Positions 1-9,487 of a stretch of DNA of 64,000 nucleotides are shown here, piece by piece. The position numbers were made by a program, and so were the translations under genes. The notes beneath the pieces were generated by a model that ran no database searches, had not been told where the DNA came from, and saw nothing but the letters and a program-made list of their open reading frames with translations. The stretch spans positions 248,001-312,000 of the forward strand of contig NZ_CADFGE010000005.1 of the NCBI RefSeq assembly GCF_902833645.1. The letters are read 5' to 3'. The stretch is from Paraburkholderia fungorum. Lineage in GTDB: Bacteria; Pseudomonadota; Gammaproteobacteria; Burkholderiales; Burkholderiaceae. Position 1 is the first letter of the stretch; each line of letters begins with the position of its first letter.

Positions 1-1057
1 CCGCGTCATGCATGGCCGTACGCAGGGGCGCAATCTCGGGAAAATCGTGCAGCGCGTGGCTGTGAGGCTGCATCCTGAACCCCATGGCGGTAGCCTTCAG
101 ATGCAGTCTTGTCCATTCGCGGCCCGCGTCGAACACCGACCGGGGAGAATTGTCCGGTGTTAATACCCATACGTAGGCGCGCCCGCTGTCGATCGCCTGA
201 AGGTAGTGCTCAAGTCCCTGCTGGAAGGCCTGGTTGTGAGGGGCGTTGAGCATATGACGCGTCAGGGTGCCGTTGGCGATCATCGTTTCGACTGCCGCGC
301 CGCTCATTGCCTGTCCCTAGGGGCGCGCACCGATCTCCCTGCGTCCGAGCCGCGTAACCGAGATGATCTCCTCGCGGATATTCGCCTGATGAAGTTCGAG
401 CCAGTAGGCGCGAGGCGCAATGTCGCGGATACGCGAAGCGAGCCCGGGATCGGCTGTTGCGTGTACGAGAGTCGGGCGCCTCGCGGCCGAGGCGAGTTCC
501 GACAGGTCTGTCTCTTCGACACTGCGTGTGATATCGAAGGGCAGACGGTTGGTCGATCACGTCAGCACCTGGTCGAGCAGCGGGGCGCGCGCGAGCCCCT
601 GCCGCGGCGCGAACTGGACGGTGACCAGAGGGCGTGCGTCGAGCCGTGGCATGGGCTCGCCTGTTAGGAACGGTTCGACATCAAGCTCATGACCGCTATC
701 GCTTGCCGCAATGACCATCAGTTCCGTAAATGTGCCAAAGCTCACGGTTAGGTGCCGGTCCGGAAGGTCGCTGACCGGCAGCCGCCGCGACAGGTTCACA
801 AAGAGTTGCAGGCGGTCGTCGCCGACGAGTCGCACGAGCCAGGGCTGCAGATTCATCGCGTTGGGCGCGAGGATCGCGCAGCTGACGGCCCGTACGCGCG
901 GATCTGGATAGTCCGAGGCGGCCGGCAGGGCGTGCCAGGCGGCCCACGGATCGCCATCGGAGACGACCGGCTGGGCACATAGCCAGCCGTCACCGAGAAG
1001 GGTGATGCCCAGTCCGAGGGCTGCCGAACGCTGGACGGTTCGTCGCGATGCCGTCAT
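1..1057 (-). pseudogene. Nitroreductase-family (Acg-like) FMN oxidoreductase, broken by two in-frame stops
   Basis: The N-terminal 166 residues read from an ATG at 1057 and begin with a Tat-like leader (SRRTVQRS then a hydrophobic stretch). The frame then meets TGA at 557-559. Without shifting frame it continues with STNRLPFD, the RRxTNRxPF-like signature of Acg-type nitroreductases, then meets TAG at 317-319, and again continues with recognisable protein to the window edge. Both stops are one C-to-T change from plausible sense codons (CGA, CAG). It is the last gene of a minus-strand operon, 12 bases after the SDR stop. The 5' end is present and the 3' end lies outside the window. I infer a recent pseudogene; a sequencing error would need two independent substitutions here. 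Confidence 0.75.
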
Positions 1058-1069
1058 GGAAGCGTGCCT

Positions 1070-1804
1070 TCAGGCAATGGCGCCGCCGCCATCCACATAG
1101 ACGGTGCTACCGGTGATATACGGATTGGTGATGAAAGCGATGATCTGGATTGCGATGTGCGCAGGGGTGCCGACGAGACCGGCTGGCAGGCGCGCTGCAG
1201 CGCCGTCAAACATAGCCTGGCGCGCATCGCCTTCGAGGGCATCGTACAGTTCGGTCATCACGAGGCCGGGCGATACGCAGTTCACGCGCACGGGCGCGAA
1301 TTCGAGCGCGAGTCCCCGCGTCAGACCTTCGAGTGCAGCATTGATAGCGCCCTGAATGGCAGCACCTTTTTTCGGACGGACCGACAGATAGCCCGATACG
1401 AAGGTCAGCGATCCCCCCGCCGTGATCCGTGCCGCCCGGGCGACCCGGTAGGCTCCCCAGAATTTCGAGTTCATCGACCGGTACGCGTGCGCGAGCGCAA
1501 GGTCGCGGATGGCTGCAACTTTCGTCTGCGCGGCCGACACCACCACGTGATCGAAGGGCGCCTGTGCGGTGAAAAACGCGTCGATGCCGGCCTCATCGCT
1601 CGTATCAAGTGGCGCGCCGCAGGTAGCGTCGCCGAGTCGCGCAACCGCCGCCGAGATCTTCTGCGCCGAGCGGGATGCGATGACGACCGAAGCGCCGGCT
1701 TCCACTGCGGCCTGCGCGGTGCCGAAACCGATTCCGGATGTTCCGCCAACGACCAGTATCCGCTTCCCGGACAATGGTTTGCCCTGCGTTATATCCTGCG
1801 TCAT
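1070..1804 (-). CDS. Divergent short-chain dehydrogenase/reductase (SDR) family protein
   Basis: This 244-residue protein has an N-terminal Rossmann motif GGTSGIG (about residues 20-26) and ends with the SDR C-terminal pattern TGSTVYVDGGGAIA. The usual NNAG is replaced by VSAA. The catalytic YxxxK position reads QGAIN just before AALEGL, so the canonical Tyr and Lys are missing while the preceding Ser (FVSG) remains. Such divergent SDRs are known, but the reaction cannot be inferred. The ATG overlaps the stop of the upstream MFS gene (ATGA at 1804-1801), indicating translational coupling. It lies in the same operon as a reductase and an exporter, so a role in converting a small toxic or aromatic compound is possible. 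Confidence 0.85.
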   Translation of the reverse strand: MTQDITQGKPLSGKRILVVGGTSGIGFGTAQAAVEAGASVVIASRSAQKISAAVARLGDATCGAPLDTSDEAGIDAFFTAQAPFDHVVVSAAQTKVAAIRDLALAHAYRSMNSKFWGAYRVARAARITAGGSLTFVSGYLSVRPKKGAAIQGAINAALEGLTRGLALEFAPVRVNCVSPGLVMTELYDALEGDARQAMFDGAAARLPAGLVGTPAHIAIQIIAFITNPYITGSTVYVDGGGAIA

Positions 1805-3225
1805 GCCTTGACCTCCTTGCGTTGAATGACCTGTTCGCCGGCACGCGGATGAAGCCTCGCGCTATCCCACACGCCGACCACTGCGATTGCTGCGATGACG
1901 AGAAATGCGACGCGGAACGGATCGGCCGGTGGGGCGTCCGTGGTAGCGATGACTGTGCCGATCCGCCATGCGATGGCCCCGAGCGCAACGCCCAGGCCCA
2001 TCGCGAGCTGGAATGCGGCCGAGAACAGCGTGTTCGCTGCGGCCATTGCGGACTGGTGGATGTCGGCGAAAGCGACTGTATTGAGCGCAGTGAACTGCAT
2101 CGAACGGGTCATGCCGCTCACGAACAGGATCAGGCAGACGAGCGGCAGTGGTATGCCCGTCGAGATCGTCGCGCATGCCGCGATCGTCGCGGCATTGAGC
2201 AGGCCGTTCACAACCAGCACCGCCCGGAAGCCGAAGTGTTGCAGCACGGGCGTCGTCATCGGTTTCATGACGAGATTGCCGGCGAACACCGCCATCAGCA
2301 GCGCGCCTGCCTTGAATGCATCGTAACCAAAGCCGATCTGGAACATGAGCGGCAGCAGGAACGGTATCGCGCTCACGCCCATACGGAAGAGCGACCCGCC
2401 CCAGATCGTCACCCCGAACGTGGGCACCTTGAGCGTGCTGAGATCGATCATGGGATGACGCGCTCGTCGGAGGTGACGCAGCGTCGCGCCCAGCAGCGCG
2501 ATCCCGGCGATGCCCAGTCCTGCGACCGTGCTCCATGCGATTTCCGGCCGGCCGAGCAGGTCGGCCGCATCGAGCAGGCAGAGGAGGGAGGCCCCGGACA
2601 GGACGAACCCGGTCCAGTCAAAAGGCACCCTCTGCTCGCCGCCCGCGCGCGGCACGAGTATGAGTGCCGTCACAAACGCGATCAGACCGAGCGGCAGGTT
2701 GAGCCAGAATATCCAGCGCCAGTCGGCATGCTCCGCGATCCATCCGCCGAGGGGCGGCCCAAGCACTGGGGCGACCAGCGCGGGCCAGGTGAGCGTCGCA
2801 ATAGCCTGGATGAGCCGCTCTTTCGGGGTGACGCGCAGCACGACCAGCCGGCCAACCGGCACCATCATCGCACCGCCAATGCCTTGCAGGATGCGTACGA
2901 GAACGAAGACGGGCAACGTCTGCGCCAGTCCGCACAGCAGCGACGCGAGGGTGAACAGCGCGATTGCGGACGCGAACACCCTGCGTGCGCCGAAGCGGTC
3001 AGCGACCCAGCCGCTGACCGGGATGAAGATGCCGAGCGTGAGCATGTACGCACTCACCCCGGTGTTGAGGGCAACCGGTGGCACCGCGAAGCCTGACGCC
3101 ATCTGGGGGATCGCAGGCGTGATGACCGTCGCGTCGAGGTTCTCCATGAAGAACGTGCCTGCGACAAGCAGCGCCACCGACGTGAGGCTGGCGCTCGATG
3201 CCGGGGCAGTTTCGCCGGCCGTCAT
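1801..3225 (-). CDS. MFS transporter, DHA2 (EmrB/QacA-like) drug:H+ antiporter
   Basis: This is a 474-residue integral membrane protein. Features are the DHA2 opening motif LDATVITPAIPQM near residue 30, the loop motif VADRFGARRVF, a LQGIGGAMMVP segment and a GPPLGGWI motif, followed by hydrophobic segments consistent with 14 transmembrane helices. I chose the ATG at 3225 because it forms an ATGA overlap with the preceding gene's stop and starts directly before the first helix region. The open frame extends further upstream only as a shadow of that gene. Its own stop overlaps the start of the SDR gene. It probably exports a substrate or product of the neighbouring oxidoreductases; the substrate is unknown. 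Confidence 0.9.
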   Translation of the reverse strand: MTAGETAPASSASLTSVALLVAGTFFMENLDATVITPAIPQMASGFAVPPVALNTGVSAYMLTLGIFIPVSGWVADRFGARRVFASAIALFTLASLLCGLAQTLPVFVLVRILQGIGGAMMVPVGRLVVLRVTPKERLIQAIATLTWPALVAPVLGPPLGGWIAEHADWRWIFWLNLPLGLIAFVTALILVPRAGGEQRVPFDWTGFVLSGASLLCLLDAADLLGRPEIAWSTVAGLGIAGIALLGATLRHLRRARHPMIDLSTLKVPTFGVTIWGGSLFRMGVSAIPFLLPLMFQIGFGYDAFKAGALLMAVFAGNLVMKPMTTPVLQHFGFRAVLVVNGLLNAATIAACATISTGIPLPLVCLILFVSGMTRSMQFTALNTVAFADIHQSAMAAANTLFSAAFQLAMGLGVALGAIAWRIGTVIATTDAPPADPFRVAFLVIAAIAVVGVWDSARLHPRAGEQVIQRKEVKA

Positions 3226-4277
3226 GGGATGACCCTGCGCGCGCGGAATTCGTCGAACAGGCGCAGGAACATGGTTTCGGAGTCGACTACCGGATAGAAG
3301 CCGACCTGGCGTATCCGGGTGGTCGACGAAATCACATCCCAGTCGCATCGGAAGATGAAGTCGCCGAACGCCCAGGACGCGACGTGCCCGTAGGGTACCG
3401 GCACCAGCCCGTGTCGGGCGACGATGCGCTCCCACACGCTGGCCTTGTCCGCCATCATCGACGTGAGCGGGATCGTCATTGGCGCCGCGAGCGGCATGTC
3501 GAAGTAACGCGCGAAGGTGGCCCACACCCGATTCCAGCGGAACACGTCGCCGTTGGTCAGGTTGTAAGCCGCGCCGCCGGTCGCGTGCTCCGCGGCCCAC
3601 TGCGAACCCTGCGCGAGTTGCGCGGCGTCTGTCACCTGCGCGAGCCGCCCGTAGCAGTCCAGCGAGCCGGGGAAACGCAGCGGCAGGCCCAGCTCTTTCG
3701 AGATCGTCGCGTAGACGGCGATCACCATCGCGAGGTTCATGGGGTTGCCGAGCGCGAAACCGCAGACAACGTCCGGGCGCAGCACCACGGCGTCCCACGT
3801 CTTGCCGTCGGCTTTTGTCCTCAACCAGTCTTCCTGGTCGTAGTAGAACATCGGTGGCATCTGGCGTGGGTCGTCTTCGTGCGCCGGCGTCGGAAACGCG
3901 CCCAGATGCGCGCCGTAGTACTTCGCACCCTCATACAGCACGACGCGCTGCAGAGCTGGCGAGGCGGCCTCTATTGCCTCGACCGTATTTACGAGCATGG
4001 CCACATTGATGTCGACCTGCTGGCGCGGATCGGCATGCTCCTGGTATGCCGCGTAGAACACGTGTGTCACATCACCGAGGCCCGCGAGCACCGCACGTGT
4101 GGCGTTGGCGTCGGTCAGGTCGACCGGGAGGAAGCGTGCCGAGGTCTGGAAGTCGGGAGACCGGCGCGAGATCGCGGTCACTTTCCAGTCGGACCGTGCA
4201 GCCAGATGCTCGACCAGGTTGCGCCCGATGACGCCCAGGCCGCCGGCGACCAGCGCATGTTTCGTTGTCTGGGGCAT
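3222..4277 (-). CDS. NAD(P)-dependent PRISE-like (extended SDR) reductase
   Basis: This 351-residue protein starts with the nucleotide-binding motif VAGGLGVIGRNLVEHL (GxxGxxG, residues 10-25). It continues with the extended-SDR layout seen in progesterone 5-beta-reductase/iridoid synthase-like proteins: DVTHVFYAAY after the fourth strand, GAKYYGAH, and RPDVVCGFALGNPMNL. The ATG at 4277 is preferred because GGAGAG lies five bases upstream. Another in-frame ATG at 4289 overlaps the stop of the preceding SDR pseudogene (TGATG). This family reduces activated C=C bonds of enones; the substrate here cannot be told. It is the second gene of the operon and is translationally coupled to the exporter gene. 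Confidence 0.85.
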   Translation of the reverse strand: MPQTTKHALVAGGLGVIGRNLVEHLAARSDWKVTAISRRSPDFQTSARFLPVDLTDANATRAVLAGLGDVTHVFYAAYQEHADPRQQVDINVAMLVNTVEAIEAASPALQRVVLYEGAKYYGAHLGAFPTPAHEDDPRQMPPMFYYDQEDWLRTKADGKTWDAVVLRPDVVCGFALGNPMNLAMVIAVYATISKELGLPLRFPGSLDCYGRLAQVTDAAQLAQGSQWAAEHATGGAAYNLTNGDVFRWNRVWATFARYFDMPLAAPMTIPLTSMMADKASVWERIVARHGLVPVPYGHVASWAFGDFIFRCDWDVISSTTRIRQVGFYPVVDSETMFLRLFDEFRARRVIP

Positions 4278-4288
4278 TGCACTCTCCA

Positions 4289-5077
4289 TCAGAGGCTGTC
4301 GACCACGCCGCCGTCGACGCGCAGCGCCGCGCCCGTCGTGGCCGATGCCTGTGGCGAGCATGCGTAGACGATGATGTTCGCGATTTCTTCAACCGATGCT
4401 GCGCGCTGGATAATCGAGCTGGGCCGGTTCGCCATGACGAATTCAGCGGCAACCTGTTTCAGCGGTTTGCCGCTCCTGTCTGCTTCGTCGCGAAGCATGC
4501 TGGCGAGGCCATCGGAGAGCGTGGGACCCGGCAAGACGGCGTTGACGGTGACGCCGCTGCCGGCCACCCGCTTGGCGAGACCGCGCGCGAGCGAGAGCTG
4601 GGTGGTCTTCGTCACGCCGTAGTAGATCATGTCGGCAGGGATATTCAGCGCCGACTCTGACGAGACGAAAACGACGCGTCCCCAGCCTTTTGCCGTCATG
4701 TCGGGCAGATAGGCGCGCGCGAGTCGCACGCCGGACAGTACGTTGACTTGGAGGAAGTGAAGCCAGGTATCGTCAGGCGTCTTGAAGAAGTCCTGCGGTC
4801 AGTAGATGTCGCGATTGTTGACGAGGATGTCGCAGTCCGGGTGGGTCGCGACCAGCGCAGCGCAGTCCCTGGTTGTGCCCAGGTCGCCCGCGAAACCGGT
4901 GACTGTAGCATCCGGCAGCTCCGCGCGTACGGCGGCCAGCGCGCGATCCACACTGGTCTGCGAGCGGGTGAGTACCACCGCGGAACCGCTCGTGGCGAGA
5001 CCCTTGACGGCGGCGAGCCCGATGCCGGCTGTCGATCCGGTCACGATGACGGTCTTTCCGGTGAGGTCGATTTGCAT
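4289..5077 (-). pseudogene. Short-chain dehydrogenase interrupted by an in-frame TGA
   Basis: From ATG 5077 (GAGGGAA upstream) the frame encodes a classical SDR: TGSTAGIG at residues 14-21 and DILVNN around residue 85. It then meets TGA at 4799-4801. The same frame continues with PQDFFKTPDDTW, SSESALNIPADMIYYGVTK (catalytic Ser, Tyr, Lys present) and the terminal DGGVVDSL, stopping at 4289. Total length would be 262 residues, normal for the family. The residues before the stop read NNRDIY where NNLGIY is typical, so additional substitutions may be present. It is the first gene of the operon, so early termination could be polar on the coupled genes downstream. I infer loss of function. Confidence 0.75.
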
Positions 5078-5178
5078 GTTTGCGTTTCCCTCAAATGGTC
5101 GCGAAGATTCTCCCCACGTTGCCACCCGAATAACAACCGGCGTCTGAGAGGCTTCCGGGGGGCGTTCAGCTTCGGGTA

Positions 5179-5197
5179 TTGTCCCGCAACGGGAACA
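5179..5197. promoter_or_regulatory. Imperfect palindrome between divergent SDR and LysR genes
   Basis: The 168-bp divergent intergenic region contains CCCG-caa-CGGG flanked by near-symmetric GT/AC bases. Its position between a LysR-type regulator gene and the operon it probably controls is the normal place for a LysR operator. There is no experimental or comparative support, and the arms differ by one base insertion. Confidence 0.25.
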
Positions 5198-5245
5198 TTG
5201 ATTAAATGGATATCCAGACGATTTACACTTGCCAGACGGTTGATA

Positions 5246-6181
5246 ATGGACGGATTTGACGATTTGCCGGGGCTGTACGCGTTCGAGCGGGTTGCGGCCG
5301 CAGGTAGCCTGACCGCCGCGGCCTCGGAGCTCGGACTGACGCTCGCCGCGATCAGCAAACGGCTGGCCGGGTTCGAGCGGCGTCTCGGAGTGCAGTTGAT
5401 CCATCGCAGCACGCGCAGCCTGTCGTTGACTGACGAGGGCAGATTGCTATATCCATATGCAGCACGCGTGATCGCTGATCTGGAACAGGCGCGTGACGCA
5501 TTGACGCGCCAGCGCGACGGGGTAACTGGCACGTTGCGCGTGACCGCGCCGAACAGCTTTGGCCGTCGACGGCTGTCCCCGCTGCTTGCAGGCTTCACTG
5601 CAAGATATCCCGACCTGAAAATTCAACTGCAGTTGAGCGATGACGTGCTCGATCTCGTTGCTGGTGGCATTGATGTTGCAATACGCTACGGTGAACTGGC
5701 CGATTCCCGTCTTGTTGCGAGGGTGCTGGCACGTAATCGCCGGATTCTCTGCGCGTCCCCTGGCTACCTGAAGCGATGTGGCCAACCTCAACGGCTTGCC
5801 GACCTGCAAAGGCATCAATGCATTGTGATTGGGTCGGCTCCCGTTACGGAATAGAGTTTCACCAGGCGCTCGGGGAGCCACTCAGTTCGTGTCGAAGCAC
5901 ATATCCTGTGCAACGACGGCGAGGCGGCACATGCCATGGCATTACAGGGGATGGGCATTGTGCTCAAGTCGATACTTGACGTGGCCGAGGACATTGATCA
6001 GGGGACACTCGTCCAGGTATTGCCGCGTCATGCTGTTTCCGCCGCGCCCCTGAATGTGGTCTACCCGCACGGACGCCACTTGGCGCCTCGCGTGAGACTG
6101 TTCATCGATTTCCTGATTGAAGGCTTCGCATCGATTCAACAGGACGACCGCTTGCAGCGGATCTTCGGCCGGCAGCGGTGA
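5246..6181 (+). pseudogene. LysR-type transcriptional regulator with an in-frame TAG
   Basis: From ATG 5246 the frame gives a standard LysR N-terminal winged helix-turn-helix (FERVAAAGSLTAAASELGLT; residues 10-65) and the first half of the effector domain up to GSAPVTE, then TAG at 5852-5854. The same frame continues after the stop with the second half of the effector domain (HILCNDGEAAHAMALQGMGIVL) and a normal LysR C-terminus ending at 6181. Full length would be 311 residues. In this subfamily a Trp is commonly found at the stop position, so TGG to TAG is the simplest explanation. It is divergent from the SDR/MFS operon and was probably its regulator. Confidence 0.78.
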
Positions 6182-6575
6182 CTCCCTGTCCGTGCAGAGG
6201 GCGTCCTTGAGTCCGTTACAGACGCGCAATCTGGCTGCGAACCTACCTGTCGATAATCGAAATCGGCCGGAAGGCTCCACCTTTCACGGCGCGCCTTGCC
6301 ACGATACGCGTTGGGAAATCACGTCCATGCCGCCTTCGCCTGCTGTCAACGACAATGCAGCTCAGACTCGCCGGCTATTATTGGGCCGTGACGCTCGTGC
6401 CTGTCCAGATTGCACGCACGTCCATACCACGTTTTCCGGACTACCGATCTTGGCGAGACTCGGATCTGAAGCACGGAGGGTATTTCCGGTGCCGATCGCG
6501 CACCGGTGGGCGGAACTTGCTCACCGGTATGCACTGCACCGGAACCTGCCGAGCGTGCGGGGTCTCCGGCGTCTT
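6182..6575. other. Intergenic stretch without a supported gene
   Basis: I see no convincing gene. A plus-strand open frame covers much of it and runs into the porin gene on the other strand; it has no recognisable domain and no ribosome binding site. A short stretch near 6480-6590 faintly resembles a LysR C-terminus, which is too weak to call. Confidence 0.5.
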
Positions 6576-7757
6576 TTAGAACTTGTGGCGCATGGCTATG
6601 CGAACGACGGCTTGATGATCGTTGCCCGAAGGTGACGACTGGTTATTGATGGACGCGATGGCGGGGCGGTTCCGCGAGTCGGTGCCTGACGCCTTCTGAT
6701 AGATCCCGACCAGGTAAATGTCCGTACTCTTGGACAGGAAGTAATCCACCCCGACCATCCCCTGCTGGTATGTGGCACCGTTGTTGGTGCCTGTAGAAGA
6801 AGAGACGTTGCTACTGTTGGTGTAGTTGTACGCCAGCCCGACCACGAGTGCAGGATTGATCTGGTATCTCAGGCTCGCTTCGGCGCTGTTGAAGTGAACG
6901 CTGCCGGTGTAACCCGAGGAATTAGGTCCACCCGCCAGATCCCCGAGGCCCTTGAAGGCGATGTTGGAATAGGTCGCACCGAGCGTCACAGAACCCATCG
7001 TATAGGCGATACCGGTGCTGACCAGTTGATAGGTGCGCGCAGAGGTGAATCCGCTGAAAATCGGATAGCTTGTGTTGGCCACACTTGACGTGGCGCCTCC
7101 AGAGGTCGAAGTACCAAACAGGCCCAGGTTCGGGTTACGGGAATTGATGTACCCCACGCCGAGCTGCAGCGGTCCCATCGCGTAACCGGCACCAACGGAC
7201 CACACCTGGTTGCGTGTTACGTCACCGGCGACGCCCCCAAAGCTGTAGTCTCCACCAAACGAAAAACCGCCGTAGGAAACACTCTTGAACTTGACGTCGT
7301 TGTTGATGCGAAAAGTGTCATTGAAATTGTCGAGGTCGGCAGGATGCGTTCCAATGTTGCCTGCCCACTGGTTACTGACGGCCATCGCGCTCAGGAAATC
7401 GATGGCCGATGCGTACTGTCGACCGGCCGTCATGGTCCCAAAGGGCGTCGATATGCCGACATACGCCTGACGCCCGAACAGAAGCCCACCTTGACCGAGC
7501 TTCCCGGTATTGACGTCGAATCCGTTCTCGAGAACAAACACTGCGCTATACCCGCCGCCGAGGTCTTCGAGGCCCCGGAAACCCCATCGGCTCCCCTGCA
7601 TCACCCCGCTCTGCATGGCTAATGATCTGGTGCCGTTCATGTTGCTGTTGTAGTTAATACCCTCATCAATGATCCCGTACAGAGTCACGGAGCTCTGGGC
7701 ATGAGCGGCGGTGGCGAGAATCAGCGTGCCAGTGGCGATGCAACACATCATTTTCAT
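6576..7757 (-). CDS. Outer-membrane porin (Burkholderia OmpC/Opc-type)
   Basis: This is a 393-residue general porin. The signal peptide (residues 1-21) ends in AHA before QSSVTLYGIIDEG, the standard first strand of betaproteobacterial trimeric porins. Other family marks are RWGFRGLEDLGGGYSAVF, GRQAYVGIS, and a C-terminal Phe (RHKF) used for outer-membrane insertion. GGAGAC lies eight bases before the ATG. The gene follows the MFS and royal-jelly-like genes in the same orientation and may supply outer-membrane entry for the acid-sugar substrate. However, 218 bases separate it from the MFS gene and its upstream region lacks the GntR-type operator seen elsewhere in the locus. Confidence 0.93.
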   Translation of the reverse strand: MKMMCCIATGTLILATAAHAQSSVTLYGIIDEGINYNSNMNGTRSLAMQSGVMQGSRWGFRGLEDLGGGYSAVFVLENGFDVNTGKLGQGGLLFGRQAYVGISTPFGTMTAGRQYASAIDFLSAMAVSNQWAGNIGTHPADLDNFNDTFRINNDVKFKSVSYGGFSFGGDYSFGGVAGDVTRNQVWSVGAGYAMGPLQLGVGYINSRNPNLGLFGTSTSGGATSSVANTSYPIFSGFTSARTYQLVSTGIAYTMGSVTLGATYSNIAFKGLGDLAGGPNSSGYTGSVHFNSAEASLRYQINPALVVGLAYNYTNSSNVSSSTGTNNGATYQQGMVGVDYFLSKSTDIYLVGIYQKASGTDSRNRPAIASINNQSSPSGNDHQAVVRIAMRHKF

Positions 7758-7975
7758 CTTCTACGTCTCCAGTAAATTTATTGTTAATTACATAGGTATA
7801 CTAATTAAATACGTAATATCTTAGGAAAGAAAAAGCTTTCCGTTACTCTGAATGGGTCGTATTTTACGGGGTGACCAACGTTCGAAGCAGGTGGTGTTTC
7901 CAGATTTCCCCGGGACCTGGTCGGCAAGCCTGTGTCCCGGGCGACAGCGCGTTTTCCCAGCGAGTCCTCAGGTCG

Positions 7976-9301
7976 TCAGACTGGCTCCATGCGTCTGATG
8001 GGCCCTACAACGAAGGCGTAACTGACAATCGCGAGCAACGCATGGACGCCCACGTACACGAGTGCGCCGTCAAAAGAGTCCATCGTCTGCACCAGAAAGC
8101 CGATTGCAATGGGAGTGGTAATACCCGCCAGACTGCTAAACGTGTTGAATACTGCCGCATTGAGCCCGGTTGCGTTCACCGGTGATGTGTCCGCAATCAC
8201 TGCCCACCCAAGGGCGCCGAAGCCTTTTCCGAAAAAGGCAACAGCCATGAGCGCGACGACGAGCCAGTCTACGTTGACATAGTTGCAGCCAATGATCGCG
8301 GATGACATCAACATCCCGGCATAGATCGGAATCTTTCGGGAAATGGTCAGTGAGTGTCCCCTGCGAAGCAGCCAGTCGGAGATCAGTCCACCCAGGATCC
8401 CACCGAGGAAGCCGCACACTGCCGGCACCGACGCGAGGATGCCGGCGCGTAGAAGCGGAAGATGTCTTGCCTGGACCAGGTAGACGGGAAACCAGGTCAG
8501 AAAGAAAAAGGTGAGGGTGCTGATGCAGTACTGGGCGAAATAGATACCCAGCAGTTTCCGGCTACCCAGCAGTCTGCGGAATTTTCTCGACGTGGAGTCG
8601 GCCTCTGCAGAGTCCGTGGGTGCCGTTTGTGGCTCAGCCTGATCATGGCGCCCCTCCATATGAAGGGTTGCACCGCCATCCACCATGACCTCGCGTTCTT
8701 CGCGTGTCAGCCTAGGGTGGTTCGACGGTGATTTCATCCGGTAGCCAAACAGCAGGCCAGCGGCAATTCCGATTCCACCCATGACATAATAAATCGAGCG
8801 CCATCCAAGCGTGACTGCGAGCAGTGCGAGAAGAGGGGTAAAGACGGCGGCGGCAAAATACTGTGTGGCGTTGAAGATTGCGGATGCTGTGCCGCGCTCG
8901 GCGGTCGGAAACCAGGCTGACACGATCTTGCTGTTTGCCGGAAAGCAGGGCGCAGCGGCAACGCCGATCAGAAATACCAGCGCGAAGATCAACGCGCTCG
9001 CGGTTTGCGCACTAAACATGGGTGCAAATGCAACTGCTGCCGTGAACACTGACCACAACATGATGGCGGCAGTGTAGGTGCGCCTGGCACCAAACCTGTC
9101 CAATGCCCAGCCGCCTGCAATCTGGAAAAGCATGTACGCCCAGGCGAAGGCGGAGAACATCCAGCCGAGTTGCAGATGGTTAAGATGGAGTTCAGCCGAC
9201 ATCGGCGTGCTCGCGATCGACATCGTGGCGCGATCGGCCTGGTTAATGCTCATCACAAGGAAGATCAAACCGATGACTTCGTAGCGGATATGTTGCGACA
9301 T
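7976..9301 (-). CDS. MFS transporter, anion:cation symporter (ACS) family, probable sugar-acid importer
   Basis: This 441-residue protein has about 12 predicted membrane helices. It begins LIFLVMSINQADRATMSIA, the ACS-type first helix (compare NYLDR/NxxDR in glucarate, galactonate and hexuronate transporters). It carries the loop GGWALDRFGARRTY and ends with a short basic tail. Upstream in-frame sequence to 9445 lacks membrane character, so the ATG at 9301 (MSQHIRYEV) is preferred. It lies 186 bases after the royal-jelly-like gene and is probably in the same transcript, which starts at the operator-bearing promoter near 10.75 kb. Proton-driven uptake of an aldonate or aldarate is the likely role. 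Confidence 0.88.
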   Translation of the reverse strand: MSQHIRYEVIGLIFLVMSINQADRATMSIASTPMSAELHLNHLQLGWMFSAFAWAYMLFQIAGGWALDRFGARRTYTAAIMLWSVFTAAVAFAPMFSAQTASALIFALVFLIGVAAAPCFPANSKIVSAWFPTAERGTASAIFNATQYFAAAVFTPLLALLAVTLGWRSIYYVMGGIGIAAGLLFGYRMKSPSNHPRLTREEREVMVDGGATLHMEGRHDQAEPQTAPTDSAEADSTSRKFRRLLGSRKLLGIYFAQYCISTLTFFFLTWFPVYLVQARHLPLLRAGILASVPAVCGFLGGILGGLISDWLLRRGHSLTISRKIPIYAGMLMSSAIIGCNYVNVDWLVVALMAVAFFGKGFGALGWAVIADTSPVNATGLNAAVFNTFSSLAGITTPIAIGFLVQTMDSFDGALVYVGVHALLAIVSYAFVVGPIRRMEPV

Positions 9302-9487
9302 GTAATGGCGCAATCTTGCGAAGGACCGGCGGTTGTCCCCAGTACGGTGGCGGCTATGAGCGTGATCGACGGGCATGAAAACTCGAGTGCGTGGGTCTGG
9401 CAGGGGGCACTGACGCTGTCCGGTGCGTCTGCAATGTCCGGTCAATCAGCGTCGCCAGCGATGTGTAACGAAACTGGACTGACGGAG

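Noticed and set aside
210..560. A separate minus-strand gene beginning at the nitroreductase TGA, implying a frameshift
   Set aside because: Its product has no family features, while the original frame continues in phase with TNRLPFD and further nitroreductase sequence, so a nonsense stop explains the break.
206..692. Plus-strand open frames over the nitroreductase region
   Set aside because: They are antisense shadows; the minus frame holds recognisable protein across both stops.
6117..6635. A 172-codon plus-strand frame between LysR and the porin
   Set aside because: It overlaps both neighbours, has no ribosome binding site and shows only a faint LysR-like stretch at the end.
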